Source: Thiotrichales bacterium (lineage in GTDB: Bacteria; Pseudomonadota; Gammaproteobacteria; Beggiatoales; Beggiatoaceae). From it: a stretch of 64,000 bases of DNA. A program made the translations under genes and the position numbers. Of this stretch, positions 32,950 to 41,381 are shown piece by piece (position 1 is the first letter of the stretch; each line of letters begins with the position of its first letter). The notes beneath the pieces were generated by a model. It ran no database searches and was not told where the DNA came from. It saw only the letters and a list, made by a program, of their open reading frames with translations. The DNA is taken from contig JADGEH010000003.1 of assembly GCA_016744475.1 (NCBI GenBank), positions 1 through 64,000 of the forward strand. The letters are read 5' to 3'.

Positions 32950-35568
32950 TCAATCTACTTGCTCATGCAAAAAGGCTTCAAAGGCTAACGTGTCGATGGG
33001 GCGACTAAAAAAGTAACCCTGACCGGTGTGACAACCTTGCTTGTGCAGAAATTCAATTTGCGTTTGGCTTTCAATCCCCTCAGCCACAATACCTAAATGC
33101 AAGCGCTGGCCTAAGCTTATAATCGCACTAACAATTTCTGCATCCTGCTTTAAGTCTTCAATGTCACGCACAAAGGATTGATCTATTTTTAATTCGGCAA
33201 TCGGGAAGCGTTTTAAATAACTTAAAGAAGAATAACCCGTACCGAAATCATCAATTGCCAGCGTGACTCCCATCTCTTGCAAGGCTTGCAAAGTATCAAT
33301 CACACTGTTTTCTTCTTGAATTAAAATGCTTTCAGTGAGCTCAAGTTTAAGAAACGGGGCTTTAAGTCCTGTTTCTTCTAAAATTTGCGCTACATCTTCT
33401 GCTAAATGACCATGACTGAATTGTCGTGCGGATAAATTCACGGCTACTTTAAGCTTTTTAAAGCCTTTATCATGCCAGACTTTAGTTTGTGCACACGCGG
33501 TACGTAATACCCAATGACCAATGTCTACAATTAAATGACTTTCTTCAGCCAGCGGAATAAAATGAGCCGGAGAAATCATACCTTGTTCAGGGTGGAACCA
33601 ACGAATGAGCGCTTCCATACCAATGAGTTTTTTCTGTTTTAAATCAAACTGCGGCTGATAAAAAACTTGAAACTCATCACGCTCTAAAGCTTTGCGTAGA
33701 TTGCTTTCAAGCAGTAAAAGCTCCAAGCTTTGAGTATTCATTTCACTCATATAAAATTGATAATTATTGCCACCACCTTGTTTAGCTTGATACATGGCTG
33801 TTTTAGCATTTTGAGTTAAAGTATCACCATCAGAGCCATCATTAGGACATAAGCTGATCCCAATACTGCCACTGACATAAATTTCTTTATCGTCCATCAA
33901 GTATTCTTTTTTGAAAACGCTTAATATATTATTCGCTATACGAGTAGCATGATCGGTGTTGGGAATATCCTCCACTATAATCGCAAATTCATCGCCGCCT
34001 AAATGTGCCACCGTATCCTCAGAACGTACCGTATCTTGCAAACGTTTGGCAAAACGCTTAATGATGTCATCGCCTTTTTCATGCCCCAAAGTGGTATTGA
34101 TGTCTTTTAAGCGATCTAAATCCATCATGATCACCGCCATGCGTAGTTGATCTCGTATAGCACGCTGTAGGGCATGAGCCAGTCGATCATTAAACAATAG
34201 ACGGTTAGGCAATCCAGTTAAATCATTATGTTGAGATAAATAATCAATTTTCTTCTCAGATTGTTTAATCGCACTAATGTCAGAAAACACACCTACATAG
34301 TTGACAGGTTGTTCAAATTCATTAAGAACACTGCTAATGGTCAACCATTCATGATAAATCTCACCTGATTTGCGTCGATTAATGATCTCGCCTTGCCAAT
34401 GTCCATGTTCTTCCAAATTGTTCCACATACTTTTATAAAAATCATGATCTTGTTGACCCGATTGTAATAAGGCAGGGGTTTTTCCTTTCGCTTCATCAAA
34501 GCTATAACCCGTAGTATCAGTGAACGCTTTATTGGTTTTTATAATGCCTCCTTGTAAATCGGTAATCACCACGCCTTCAGCCGTGTTTTCAAAAACCGCC
34601 GCCGCTTGCCGTAGACGGTTTTCATCTTGCTTCCGTTCAGTGATGTCTAAGCAGGTAAAGATGACATATTTAGAGTGTTGTTTTTCATCTAATTGAATAT
34701 CACATACGCAATCTACACAAAGCTGCCCACCGTCTTTACGCAGTAATGGCGTTTCTGCATATTGCATGGCGCTGTGCTCTTCTACTGATGAAGGGGCTAA
34801 AGAACCCGTGAAATGAGGAAAGATATGGGCGAGCGATAATGCGGTGAGTTCTTCTTTCTTGTATCCAGTGAGGTGATAAAAGCTATGGTTGGCTTGCAAG
34901 GGTTTACCCTGTGGATCAAGCACTAAAATCATCGCATGGGTAGCATTTAAAAGAATATTAGCAAAACTTTTTTCTTGTTCTAAGGTGTGATTGAGTTGCT
35001 GGAATTCATTTAATTGCTGGTGTATGACTTGATCTAAAGGACGTAATGCAATGCGACTGAGTAATATCCATAATACAACACTCAAACATACAAAAATCAA
35101 TAATGCGACTAACAGCAATTTCCATTCTTGTTGCTTTAAGGCGTGATGTATATATTGTGTATTCAAATGCATTTCAATATCTAATGACACTTCATAGGCA
35201 TTGGTACTGACTTTAATGAGCATCATGTCCTGCGTAGATAATGCAGGCGTTAAATGGTGCGACTGAGGCTGCCATTCAAATAAAGACTCAGATTGATGAT
35301 CAATCTTTAGATAATGAATGTCTGGATGGCTCTTAAGCCAATGTTGCAATAAGGGGGGAATGTCATGCTCACTGTTATGTGCCCATGCATAGGCGACAAA
35401 TTCACCCAGCATGTCTAGCTGCGCTCGTACACGCTGCTGTTCTTGAGACAGCACAAAGCGAGTTTGCTGTTGCAAGACTAATTGATAACCCAGCAAGAGA
35501 AAACAGAGGAGGATGCCTGAAAAAATCATAAACAGGCGTTGGGAAAAAATTTGGGATGTATGGCTCAT
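32950..35568 (-). CDS. PAS-GGDEF-EAL cyclic-di-GMP enzyme with membrane sensor
   Basis: An 872-residue signalling protein: membrane helix (about 10-30), a periplasmic segment (35-150), a second helix (about 152-172), two PAS domains (about 195-310 and 320-435), a GGDEF domain with intact 'LGGDEFAIIVED', and an EAL domain with 'MEALIRW', 'NLSARQFS', 'LELTES', 'IDDFGTGYSSLSYL' and 'EGIES'. Both the synthesis and hydrolysis motifs look complete, so either or both activities are possible. The gene is convergent with the CHAT gene (28 bases apart) and single. Confidence 0.93.
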   Translation of the reverse strand: MSHTSQIFSQRLFMIFSGILLCFLLLGYQLVLQQQTRFVLSQEQQRVRAQLDMLGEFVAYAWAHNSEHDIPPLLQHWLKSHPDIHYLKIDHQSESLFEWQPQSHHLTPALSTQDMMLIKVSTNAYEVSLDIEMHLNTQYIHHALKQQEWKLLLVALLIFVCLSVVLWILLSRIALRPLDQVIHQQLNEFQQLNHTLEQEKSFANILLNATHAMILVLDPQGKPLQANHSFYHLTGYKKEELTALSLAHIFPHFTGSLAPSSVEEHSAMQYAETPLLRKDGGQLCVDCVCDIQLDEKQHSKYVIFTCLDITERKQDENRLRQAAAVFENTAEGVVITDLQGGIIKTNKAFTDTTGYSFDEAKGKTPALLQSGQQDHDFYKSMWNNLEEHGHWQGEIINRRKSGEIYHEWLTISSVLNEFEQPVNYVGVFSDISAIKQSEKKIDYLSQHNDLTGLPNRLLFNDRLAHALQRAIRDQLRMAVIMMDLDRLKDINTTLGHEKGDDIIKRFAKRLQDTVRSEDTVAHLGGDEFAIIVEDIPNTDHATRIANNILSVFKKEYLMDDKEIYVSGSIGISLCPNDGSDGDTLTQNAKTAMYQAKQGGGNNYQFYMSEMNTQSLELLLLESNLRKALERDEFQVFYQPQFDLKQKKLIGMEALIRWFHPEQGMISPAHFIPLAEESHLIVDIGHWVLRTACAQTKVWHDKGFKKLKVAVNLSARQFSHGHLAEDVAQILEETGLKAPFLKLELTESILIQEENSVIDTLQALQEMGVTLAIDDFGTGYSSLSYLKRFPIAELKIDQSFVRDIEDLKQDAEIVSAIISLGQRLHLGIVAEGIESQTQIEFLHKQGCHTGQGYFFSRPIDTLAFEAFLHEQVD

Positions 35569-35979
35569 GAAACGCTATGGTGTAGCCGTCCATAATGGAG
35601 GCCGTATTTTAGAGTCTATTAAGAACACAGGATCATTAGCTGCAAAACCGCTCTTTTGGTCAAACTCAAAAGGGGGCGTTTTCGCTACGATACCTTGTAT
35701 TTGTATAGATTCTTAGAGAATGGTAGATGGGTTCACAGACTGATGAAACCATCTCAGTACAGGACGTTTAGAATGTATACGAAGATGGGACACCCCCGTA
35801 TATACTCTCAGTTACAATTGTGGGGGCTGTTGGAGAAAGGCGCAAATATTTTATGCGAGCATACAAAAATTTGTAGAGCTTAGGAGGCTGTCCTAGAACA
35901 TAAGACCTACTGCAAAAAAGTGGAATTTGGCCTGCTTTTGCGCTTTTTTTCGCTACGACACACCCCTTTCGCCACCCAT
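35569..35979. other. Intergenic region with degraded MITE-like sequence
   Basis: About 410 bases. It holds a degraded type A element (35611-35714), a fragment TGTATACGAAGATGGGACAC near 35774, and an interior-like stretch near 35910-35955 (CCTGCTTTTGCGCTTTTTTT, CGCTACGACACACCC). The short frames across it are accidental. No gene found. Confidence 0.5.
35611..35714. mobile_element. Degraded type A MITE-like element
   Basis: AGAGTCTATTAAGAACACAG with ATCATTAGCTGCAAAACCGC resembles the A-type left part (AGAGCCTATACGAAAACGGG, AATCGGCTGCAAACCCGC); the end TTGTATAGATTCT resembles TTCGTATAGGCTCT. About 104 bases, several substitutions and a deletion. Confidence 0.45.
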
Positions 35980-36393
35980 TTATTCTTCATCAGATGTTTG
36001 CAGCATGGCATTTAAGACCATATCCGTCAGGCTGACAATCCCGACGACTTCATCATTTTCTACCACGGGTGCGCGAGAAATACGAAATTGATCAAATAAA
36101 CGGGCGCAGTAGCGAATATCCATATCAGGGGACACGGTCAAAGCGGGTTTAGTCATCACTTCGTACACATTCACCCGTTCAGGTGCTCGATCTTTGGCTA
36201 ACACGCGGCGTGCAATATCGGGAATCAATAAAATCCCAAATTCATCATCCGCATGACGTTTTTTGATAATTAAGGTTTTGGTTTCTACGTGTTTCATGGT
36301 TTTCAAAGCTTCATCGACGGTTGCCAGCCCATCAATATGATCCACTTCTTTTTTCATCACATCGCGTACACGTACCAGTTTTTTTACACTCAT
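35980..36393 (-). CDS. CBS-domain protein of the DUF1538 cluster
   Basis: A 137-residue protein made of two CBS repeats: 'VRDVMKKEVDHIDGLATVDE' with 'TLIIKKR', and 'VYEVMTKPALTVSPDMDIRY' with 'RAPVVENDEVVGIVSLTDMV'. CBS pairs bind adenine nucleotides and often gate transporters or enzymes. The frame is open to 36477, but the ATG at 36393 with AAGGACAGG upstream gives a normal CBS protein. It is the last gene of a probable operon: two DUF1538 membrane proteins, a PII-like protein, then this. Nucleotide control of the transporter pair is the inference. Confidence 0.85.
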   Translation of the reverse strand: MSVKKLVRVRDVMKKEVDHIDGLATVDEALKTMKHVETKTLIIKKRHADDEFGILLIPDIARRVLAKDRAPERVNVYEVMTKPALTVSPDMDIRYCARLFDQFRISRAPVVENDEVVGIVSLTDMVLNAMLQTSDEE

Positions 36394-36487
36394 CAGACCT
36401 GTCCTTCTCCAACTCAAAAAATAATTGTTTTGCACTCTCAATAAGAGATTTGTAAAACCTTGTTCTCTATCTTGCACAAGTTTTTTG

Positions 36488-36838
36488 CTAAAGTTGGGTT
36501 TCTACCACTTCGCTTAAGCGTTCTACTTGATGGGCAACACCAATCGCATCTTCTACATCAATTTGAAAAGCGATGCCTGCTCCGACTTTGTTTTCAAAGC
36601 TGCACACTTGTTCTATGGTTTCTAAAATCGAACGCGACATATGCTCTTCGACCAGTAACAACACCACATCACGTTGTCTTTCTAAGGCGAGACCAAAGAA
36701 AGTTTTACTGGGTTCAAGTCCTTCACCGCGTGCATGATTAATCACAGTAGCGCCGGTTGCCCCTACTTTACGCACGGCTTCTAACATTTTATCGGTATGA
36801 TTTTCATCAACAAAGGCAATAATGAGTTTGAAATGCAT
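36488..36838 (-). CDS. PII-like signalling protein of the DUF1538 cluster
   Basis: A 116-residue protein with PII (GlnB)-like ferredoxin-fold layout: 'FKLIIAFVDENHTDKMLEAV' then 'RKVGATGATVINHARGEGL', the position of the T-loop (EPSKTFFGLALERQ), and 'VVLLLVEEHMSRSILETI'. The T-loop region lacks the usual tyrosine and uridylylation sequence, so it is a PII-like rather than a classical nitrogen PII. It sits between a DUF1538 gene and the CBS gene. Other PII-like proteins bind nucleotides and gate adjacent transporters; the same is inferred here. Confidence 0.8.
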   Translation of the reverse strand: MHFKLIIAFVDENHTDKMLEAVRKVGATGATVINHARGEGLEPSKTFFGLALERQRDVVLLLVEEHMSRSILETIEQVCSFENKVGAGIAFQIDVEDAIGVAHQVERLSEVVETQL

Positions 36839-36926
36839 GTTTCATCTTCCTTATAGGACAGCTTAAATCCACATTCTGTAAAAGTTTAAGGATAACAGCG
36901 CTTAGCGTGCTCTTATCCCTGACCGA

Positions 36927-37748
36927 TCACTGATTGATGTGGGTAGACGATTCCCGTTGAGCATGACGCTGCCGTGAAGACCGTGTTTCTCGCCATTCTG
37001 CCAGTTGCGCATAAGCCATCACGCTCATGATGGGAAATAAACTGGCAAAAGCGATGAGCCCAAAACCATCCATCACCGGATCACGGCCTGCAATATTTTC
37101 TGCTAAGCCCAATCCCAGTGCGGCGACCAGCGGTACCGTCACGGTTGAAGTGGTCACGCCTCCTGAATCATAAGCCAGCGCGATAATGCTGCGAGGCGCA
37201 TACATGGTTTGAATCATCACCAGCACGTACCCCGTAATAATATAGTAATGCAAGGGCGTACCCGTTACGATACGAAAGGCACCCAGTGAAATGCCTACCG
37301 CCACCCCCACCGCCACTGCCACTCGCAAACCCCAAACAGAGATAGTGCCACCGGACACTTCGCTGGCTTTTAAGGCCACCGCCAGCAATGAAGGTTCTGC
37401 AATCGTGGTAGAAAAACCAATCGCCGCTGCAAATAAATACACCCAGTAGTAATCCGCCCAATGTACCTGTAATGACTGCCCCAATTGTTCTGTGCCGTAA
37501 ATAAAAGCCGGGTTAGTCAATTGTTGCGCCATGATGTCACCCAATGGAAACAGCGCTTCCTGCAAACCTTCAAGAAATAAAGCCATGCCCAGTAATACAT
37601 AAAAAAAGCCCAATAACACTTTGGGCAAATTAGGCACTGGACGGCGGATGACAAATATCTGGAAACCAAAAATAATGACCGCTATAGGCAGCACATCCCA
37701 GATGGTTTGCAGCAGCGGGTCGGTAAAATGTAACAACCAGTCAAGCAT
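36927..37748 (-). CDS. DUF1538 membrane protein, second subunit
   Basis: A 273-residue polytopic protein (about seven hydrophobic segments) of the DUF1538 family. It shares with the next gene the motifs 'STTIAEPSLLAVA' and '[20 protein letters not shown]' ([11 protein letters not shown]), and an ending '[17 protein letters not shown]'. The two proteins are distant paralogues and probably form a heteromer. I recall a proposal that paired DUF1538 proteins exchange monovalent cations for protons, but did not verify it. The ATG at 37748 with AAGGAAG upstream is preferred over the one at 37769. The operon continues to the PII-like and CBS genes. Confidence 0.8.
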   Translation of the reverse strand: MLDWLLHFTDPLLQTIWDVLPIAVIIFGFQIFVIRRPVPNLPKVLLGFFYVLLGMALFLEGLQEALFPLGDIMAQQLTNPAFIYGTEQLGQSLQVHWADYYWVYLFAAAIGFSTTIAEPSLLAVALKASEVSGGTISVWGLRVAVAVGVAVGISLGAFRIVTGTPLHYYIITGYVLVMIQTMYAPRSIIALAYDSGGVTTSTVTVPLVAALGLGLAENIAGRDPVMDGFGLIAFASLFPIMSVMAYAQLAEWRETRSSRQRHAQRESSTHINQ

Positions 37749-37787
37749 GAATCTTCCTTGTTTATGCACACTACATAAGAGGCTGAA

Positions 37788-38543
37788 TTAATGCATTAAA
37801 ATGCCATATAACATGACAAAAATGATCGGTGTAAGCGAGGCAAAAGCGATTAAACCAAAACCATCTAACATCGGATTGCGGCCTTTAATACTCGACGCCA
37901 AGCCTACACCCAATGCCGTGACCAAAGGGACAGTAATGGTTGACGTCGTCACACCGCCTGAATCATAAGCAATACCAATAATCCATTCTGGTGCAAATGC
38001 GGTCATCACCACCACACCCGTATAGCCTGCCAGAATCAAAAAATGAATCGGCCAGCCCTTAATAATCCGAATCACCCCGATCAACACCGCAAAACCCACC
38101 GACAAAGCCACGGTAAAACGCAAGCCATCGGCATATTTATTACGCGCCATCTCCGTATTTTCAATGATTTGCCCCGTGGCAGCCACTTGCGCAGCCTCCT
38201 GGGCGACTGCAATCAGCGCCGGTTCTGCCACCGTGGTACCAAAGCCCAAAGCAAACGCAAACAATAACAAACCGCTCAAACTGCCCTTACTGGCAAAAGC
38301 GTAAGCCATGCTTTCGCCAATAGGGAATAAACCGATTTCCAGTCCACGAATAAATAAAGCCAAGCCCAAAGCCACCAGGAGGATACCACCCAACAACCCC
38401 GCTAAATCAGGCAAAGGCTGACGTAATACGAGTAATTGAAAAAAGGCGATGACCGCAATAATCGGTAACAAATCACGCATACTACCTAGCAGTGTTCGCC
38501 CAAAAGAGCTTAAAGAGGTTAAAACTGAAGTCAATAATGTCAT
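37788..38543 (-). CDS. DUF1538 membrane protein, first subunit
   Basis: A 251-residue membrane protein with about seven hydrophobic segments, carrying '[18 protein letters not shown]' and '[20 protein letters not shown]', the paired DUF1538 signatures, and ending '[20 protein letters not shown]'. It is the first gene of the DUF1538-DUF1538-PII-CBS operon, 39 bases before the second subunit. Acid/serine/threonine-rich signatures inside predicted helices are compatible with ion transport. The specific substrate is unknown. Confidence 0.8.
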   Translation of the reverse strand: MTLLTSVLTSLSSFGRTLLGSMRDLLPIIAVIAFFQLLVLRQPLPDLAGLLGGILLVALGLALFIRGLEIGLFPIGESMAYAFASKGSLSGLLLFAFALGFGTTVAEPALIAVAQEAAQVAATGQIIENTEMARNKYADGLRFTVALSVGFAVLIGVIRIIKGWPIHFLILAGYTGVVVMTAFAPEWIIGIAYDSGGVTTSTITVPLVTALGVGLASSIKGRNPMLDGFGLIAFASLTPIIFVMLYGILMH

Positions 38544-39082
38544 GGGCGCGTATTCTGCTTGGTTTTACGGACTTGTTCAAATGTATCGCAGCATTCCACC
38601 ACGGAACTCAGCGTGATGAGACATCACACTTCACATCAAAAATACCCCATGTACACCAATGCCCTCGCGCTTCATGCTGACAGCGCTGCGCCCCCATTCG
38701 CTTCCAAAAGGACAATATGAAATTTTTATGTCAGTCCTCAGTACAGCTTCTAAAGAAGCTTGTGCAGGGGACTATTTTCTCGCTCCCATGCGCTTTGCGA
38801 AGGTCGGGTTAGTGCCATGCCATCCTACATGAGTCACTTTGACCTGTGAGGGCACCCGACAAAAGCGGCTGAAGTGACGGTGAATCCGTTTGACAAAGCA
38901 CAGACAGCGGAGGATGATGCCGCGCATGTTGATCTCTAACGCACGATTTATTGAAATGAACCTAGCCGCCGCGCACCGACTGATGAAGGTGTGGCGAGTG
39001 CTAGAGCATGTCTGCGTGCGGAGGTTAAACATCACATAGTTGTTATTTAAAAGGCCCTGATAACCACAGGGCTAAAACCACC
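38544..39082. other. Gene-free region upstream of an orphan terminator
   Basis: About 540 bases between the DUF1538 operon (minus) and eamA (plus). No convincing protein gene: a minus-strand frame of 87 codons (38772-39035) has no family resemblance and no good ribosome-binding site. Small stem-loops include CAGTACAGCTTCTAAAGAAG near 38748 and GGCCCTG...CAGGGCT at 39052-39073. Because a strong plus-strand terminator follows at 39083, a short untranslated RNA or a leader transcript may lie here; I could not match a known RNA family. Confidence 0.4.
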
Positions 39083-39117
39083 AAAAGCCGCAGATGTGCA
39101 AACATCTGCGGCTTTTT
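39083..39117 (+). terminator. Strong intrinsic terminator with GCAA loop
   Basis: Perfect 15-bp stem AAAAGCCGCAGATGT / ACATCTGCGGCTTTT with a GCAA loop followed by T and GCGTTTT. It points along the plus strand but no plus-strand gene ends before it, so it either ends a small RNA or attenuates transcription into eamA. Confidence 0.8.
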
Positions 39118-39124
39118 GCGTTTT

Positions 39125-39177
39125 AGAAGCGGTCAACCTCCTTGTAAAGGGTTGAGGGTTGGGGGCAAACCGCTTCT
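39125..39177 (+). promoter_or_regulatory. Structured leader before eamA
   Basis: Between the terminator and the eamA start: AGAAGCGGT (39125-39133) pairs with ACCGCTTCT (39169-39177), and inside TCAACC pairs with GGTTGA. CCTCCTT at 39137-39143 is complementary to the AAGGA ribosome-binding site at 39179-39183, so alternative pairing could control translation. Not matched to a known riboswitch. Confidence 0.4.
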
Positions 39178-39191
39178 TAAAGGAAAAGAAA

Positions 39192-40112
39192 ATGTCTATA
39201 CCGTCGGCTTATCTTGGCGTCATTATCATCTGGTCTACCACACCGTTAGCGATTAAATGGAGCGGCGAACAAGCCGGTTTTCTGTTTGGTGTGAGCGCTC
39301 GTATGGCGATTGGTACCGTGATTTGCCTATTGATATTGGCCGTGATGCGCCGACCTTTGCCTTGGCATAAGGCCGCTTGGCGAGCCTATGCCAGTGTCGC
39401 CATCGGTATTTTTGGTGCCATGAGTTGTGTGTACTGGGGCGCACAATTTATTCCTTCGGGGCTGGTGTCCGTGATTTTTGGCTTAGCCCCTCTCATCACC
39501 GCCTTGATGGCGGCGCTGTGGTTGGGCGAAAAAACCTTAACTCCGGCTAAGTGGCTCGGCATGGCTTTGAGCTTGGGCGGCTTGACCTGCATTTTTGCGC
39601 AACAAATGCAGTTCAGCGATCAGGCGTGGAAGGGCTTGTTAGGCGTATTGCTGTCGGTGACTTTGCACAGCTTTAGCGCCATTTTGGTTAAACGTAGCCA
39701 GACTCAATTATCGGTTTTGCAGTTGACCAGCGGCGGCTTATTGGTGTCTTTGCCGTTGTTTATGCTGAGTGGCTGGTTTGGCGGCGCTGATTGGCCAATT
39801 ACACTGTCATTGCGCTCGATCTTATCCATTGTTTATTTAGGACTTTTTGGCTCTGTGATCGGGTTTATGCTGTATTTTTATTTATTGCGGCATATCGCGG
39901 TGTCTACGGTCGCCTTAGCCACTTTGATCACACCGATGTGTGCGCTGTTGATGGGGCAAATGTTGAATGGTGAGCACATCACTCTGCAAATGGCGGTAGG
40001 CAGCGCACTCGTGTTGTGTGGTTTGGCTTTGCATCAATGGGGGGCGGCGTTGGAAGCGTCTTGCCGAACTTGGATGCTTCAGACTAAATGGAGGCGGGAA
40101 AAACTGGGATAA
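39192..40112 (+). CDS. EamA-family (drug/metabolite) transporter
   Basis: A 306-residue membrane protein with ten predicted helices arranged as two EamA repeats: first 'AYLGVIIIWSTTPLAIKWSG...PSGLVSVIFGLAPLITALMA', second 'LLGVLLSVTLHSFSAILVKR...STVALATLITPMCALLMGQM'. The family exports metabolites or amino acids. The frame opens at 39159 inside the leader stem, but the ATG at 39192 preceded by AAAGGAAAAG is the start. The upstream terminator and pairing leader suggest regulated expression. It converges on the EF-hand gene across a bidirectional terminator. Confidence 0.88.
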   Translation: MSIPSAYLGVIIIWSTTPLAIKWSGEQAGFLFGVSARMAIGTVICLLILAVMRRPLPWHKAAWRAYASVAIGIFGAMSCVYWGAQFIPSGLVSVIFGLAPLITALMAALWLGEKTLTPAKWLGMALSLGGLTCIFAQQMQFSDQAWKGLLGVLLSVTLHSFSAILVKRSQTQLSVLQLTSGGLLVSLPLFMLSGWFGGADWPITLSLRSILSIVYLGLFGSVIGFMLYFYLLRHIAVSTVALATLITPMCALLMGQMLNGEHITLQMAVGSALVLCGLALHQWGAALEASCRTWMLQTKWRREKLG

Positions 40113-40145
40113 GCAGCGGTGAGGCTGGTTCTGATATTACAAGGG

Positions 40146-40180
40146 TTTTTCCTGCTGGAGCGGTTTTCAAGCAGGAAAAA
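40146..40180. terminator. Bidirectional terminator between convergent genes
   Basis: Stem TTTTTCCTGCT (40146-40156) / AGCAGGAAAAA (40170-40180), 13-base loop. A/T ends of the stem give a T-run for either direction; it separates eamA from the sigma-operon genes. Confidence 0.7.
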
Positions 40181-40199
40181 ATCTTTGCGCTGTCAATTA

Positions 40200-40856
40200 T
40201 TAATTATCCACCGCACGATAGGTCCATTCTTGCGGCGTGAGTTGTCCATCTTCATCTTTATCTAATTGCAGAAAACGCTGCTCGGCTTTGGCTTGCTGCG
40301 AGTCTGGATGAAATTGTATAAACTCTGTGCGACTCAGCATCCCATCGCCGTCTTTATCCGCTTGCTGCAAATGCCGTCCGCGTCGGGGTTTGCGTGAACC
40401 CAAAATGTTTGGAGCACGCGCCAGCTTTTGACGTTCTTGCACACTAAGGTGGCTAATCGCCTCTAACAGCGCTTCATGCATACGGCCTTGAATTTTATGT
40501 TGAGCTTGTCGGGAAGCCGCTAAACGCTGAGACAATACCTGCACATCGAGCTTTTCTGTGCTGAGTTCTTGGCGAATCGCTTGTTGCAAATGATGAAATT
40601 GTTTCAAGTCAGGTTTTATGCCTTGAATTTGTTGTGCAAACACCGGTTGAACACGTTTTTGACTATCAGGCAAGGCTTGTTGTAACCAGTGCAGACTTTG
40701 CAACGGCTGTCTCGGCAAGCTATTGCTGCTGACTTGTGCCAAAGCATCCGGCTCGCCACGCCAGTAAAAACCAATAAGCCAACCGCCTAAAAAGAGATTG
40801 AGCACCACTGAACCTAGCAGTAATCCAGTCAGCCAGTTAGAAGAGGGACGCATCAT
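40200..40856 (-). CDS. Periplasmic Spy/CnrX-like sensor with EF-hands
   Basis: A 218-residue protein anchored by one N-terminal helix (TGLLLGSVVLNLFLGGWLIG). The middle (about 60-150) is helical with paired Gln/Leu-rich helices and 'HEALLEAISHLSVQERQKLA', as in Spy/CnrX/heavy-metal-resistance periplasmic proteins. The C-terminus adds two canonical EF-hand loops: 'DKDGDGMLSRTE' and 'DKDEDGQLTPQE'. It overlaps the anti-sigma gene by ATGA and is third in a sigma/anti-sigma/sensor operon, the same order of roles as CnrH-CnrY-CnrX. It probably reports periplasmic metal or calcium to the anti-sigma factor. Confidence 0.8.
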   Translation of the reverse strand: MMRPSSNWLTGLLLGSVVLNLFLGGWLIGFYWRGEPDALAQVSSNSLPRQPLQSLHWLQQALPDSQKRVQPVFAQQIQGIKPDLKQFHHLQQAIRQELSTEKLDVQVLSQRLAASRQAQHKIQGRMHEALLEAISHLSVQERQKLARAPNILGSRKPRRGRHLQQADKDGDGMLSRTEFIQFHPDSQQAKAEQRFLQLDKDEDGQLTPQEWTYRAVDN

Positions 40857-41338
40857 AAGGCTTCGTCTCCCCAGTCAAAGACATCCCCATCATCCATTTT
40901 CGCCTCCAATAAATATTGCCATTCCGCTTCAGCCAAGGCCGCGAATTGTTGTTGCTCCATGCGCTCGAATGCCTGATGCGCACTATGCATACCCAGCCAC
41001 ACACCCAACAACAAAGGTAATCCCAGCATCAGCGCCGGACGCAAAATATGTTGCGCAGCACTGTTTCCCAGCAGCCAATATTGCAAGCGCTCCCACATAG
41101 CAAACGCCTGTGGCTGTTCAGCACTCAAAGCAATAATACGTTGTGCCAATCCAAGCGGTTCTACCACTTCTGGCAAAGCATCTAGCTGATGATCCAAGGC
41201 TTGAGCTTGCGCATGTAGCACCTGAGCCTCTGAGGAATGCGCCAAGTATTGCTCAGCGGTATCACGCTCAGCCGCAGGCCAACGTTGTGGGTCTGCGCCA
41301 TAAGCGTTGAAAATATCTTGCAAACGATGCGTATTCAT
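40853..41338 (-). CDS. Membrane anti-sigma factor-like protein
   Basis: A 161-residue protein with a soluble helical N-terminal half (LQDIFNAYGADPQRWPAAERD; DALPEVVEPLGLAQRIIALS) and one membrane helix (about 105-122, PALMLGLPLLLGVWLGM) followed by an acidic periplasmic tail. No zinc-finger HxxxCxxC is present. Its place between an ECF sigma gene and a periplasmic sensor, with a four-base overlap to the sensor, argues that it is the anti-sigma factor. The ATG at 41338 with AAGGA upstream is used rather than the preceding GTG. Confidence 0.75.
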   Translation of the reverse strand: MNTHRLQDIFNAYGADPQRWPAAERDTAEQYLAHSSEAQVLHAQAQALDHQLDALPEVVEPLGLAQRIIALSAEQPQAFAMWERLQYWLLGNSAAQHILRPALMLGLPLLLGVWLGMHSAHQAFERMEQQQFAALAEAEWQYLLEAKMDDGDVFDWGDEAL

Positions 41339-41381
41339 CACGCGATCCTTTTCATGGCTTGACGTTGTGTGCGTCGGTGTG

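Noticed and set aside
38772-39035. Minus-strand frame of 87 codons in the gene-free region
   Set aside because: No good ribosome-binding site or family signal; part of it (GTNPTFAKRMGARK) looks like translated extragenic repeat sequence.
38544-39120. Known structural RNA (RNase P, tmRNA, 6S, SRP) upstream of the orphan terminator
   Set aside because: Checked by eye for hallmark segments such as GAGGAAAGTCC (RNase P) or the tmRNA tRNA-like end; none found.
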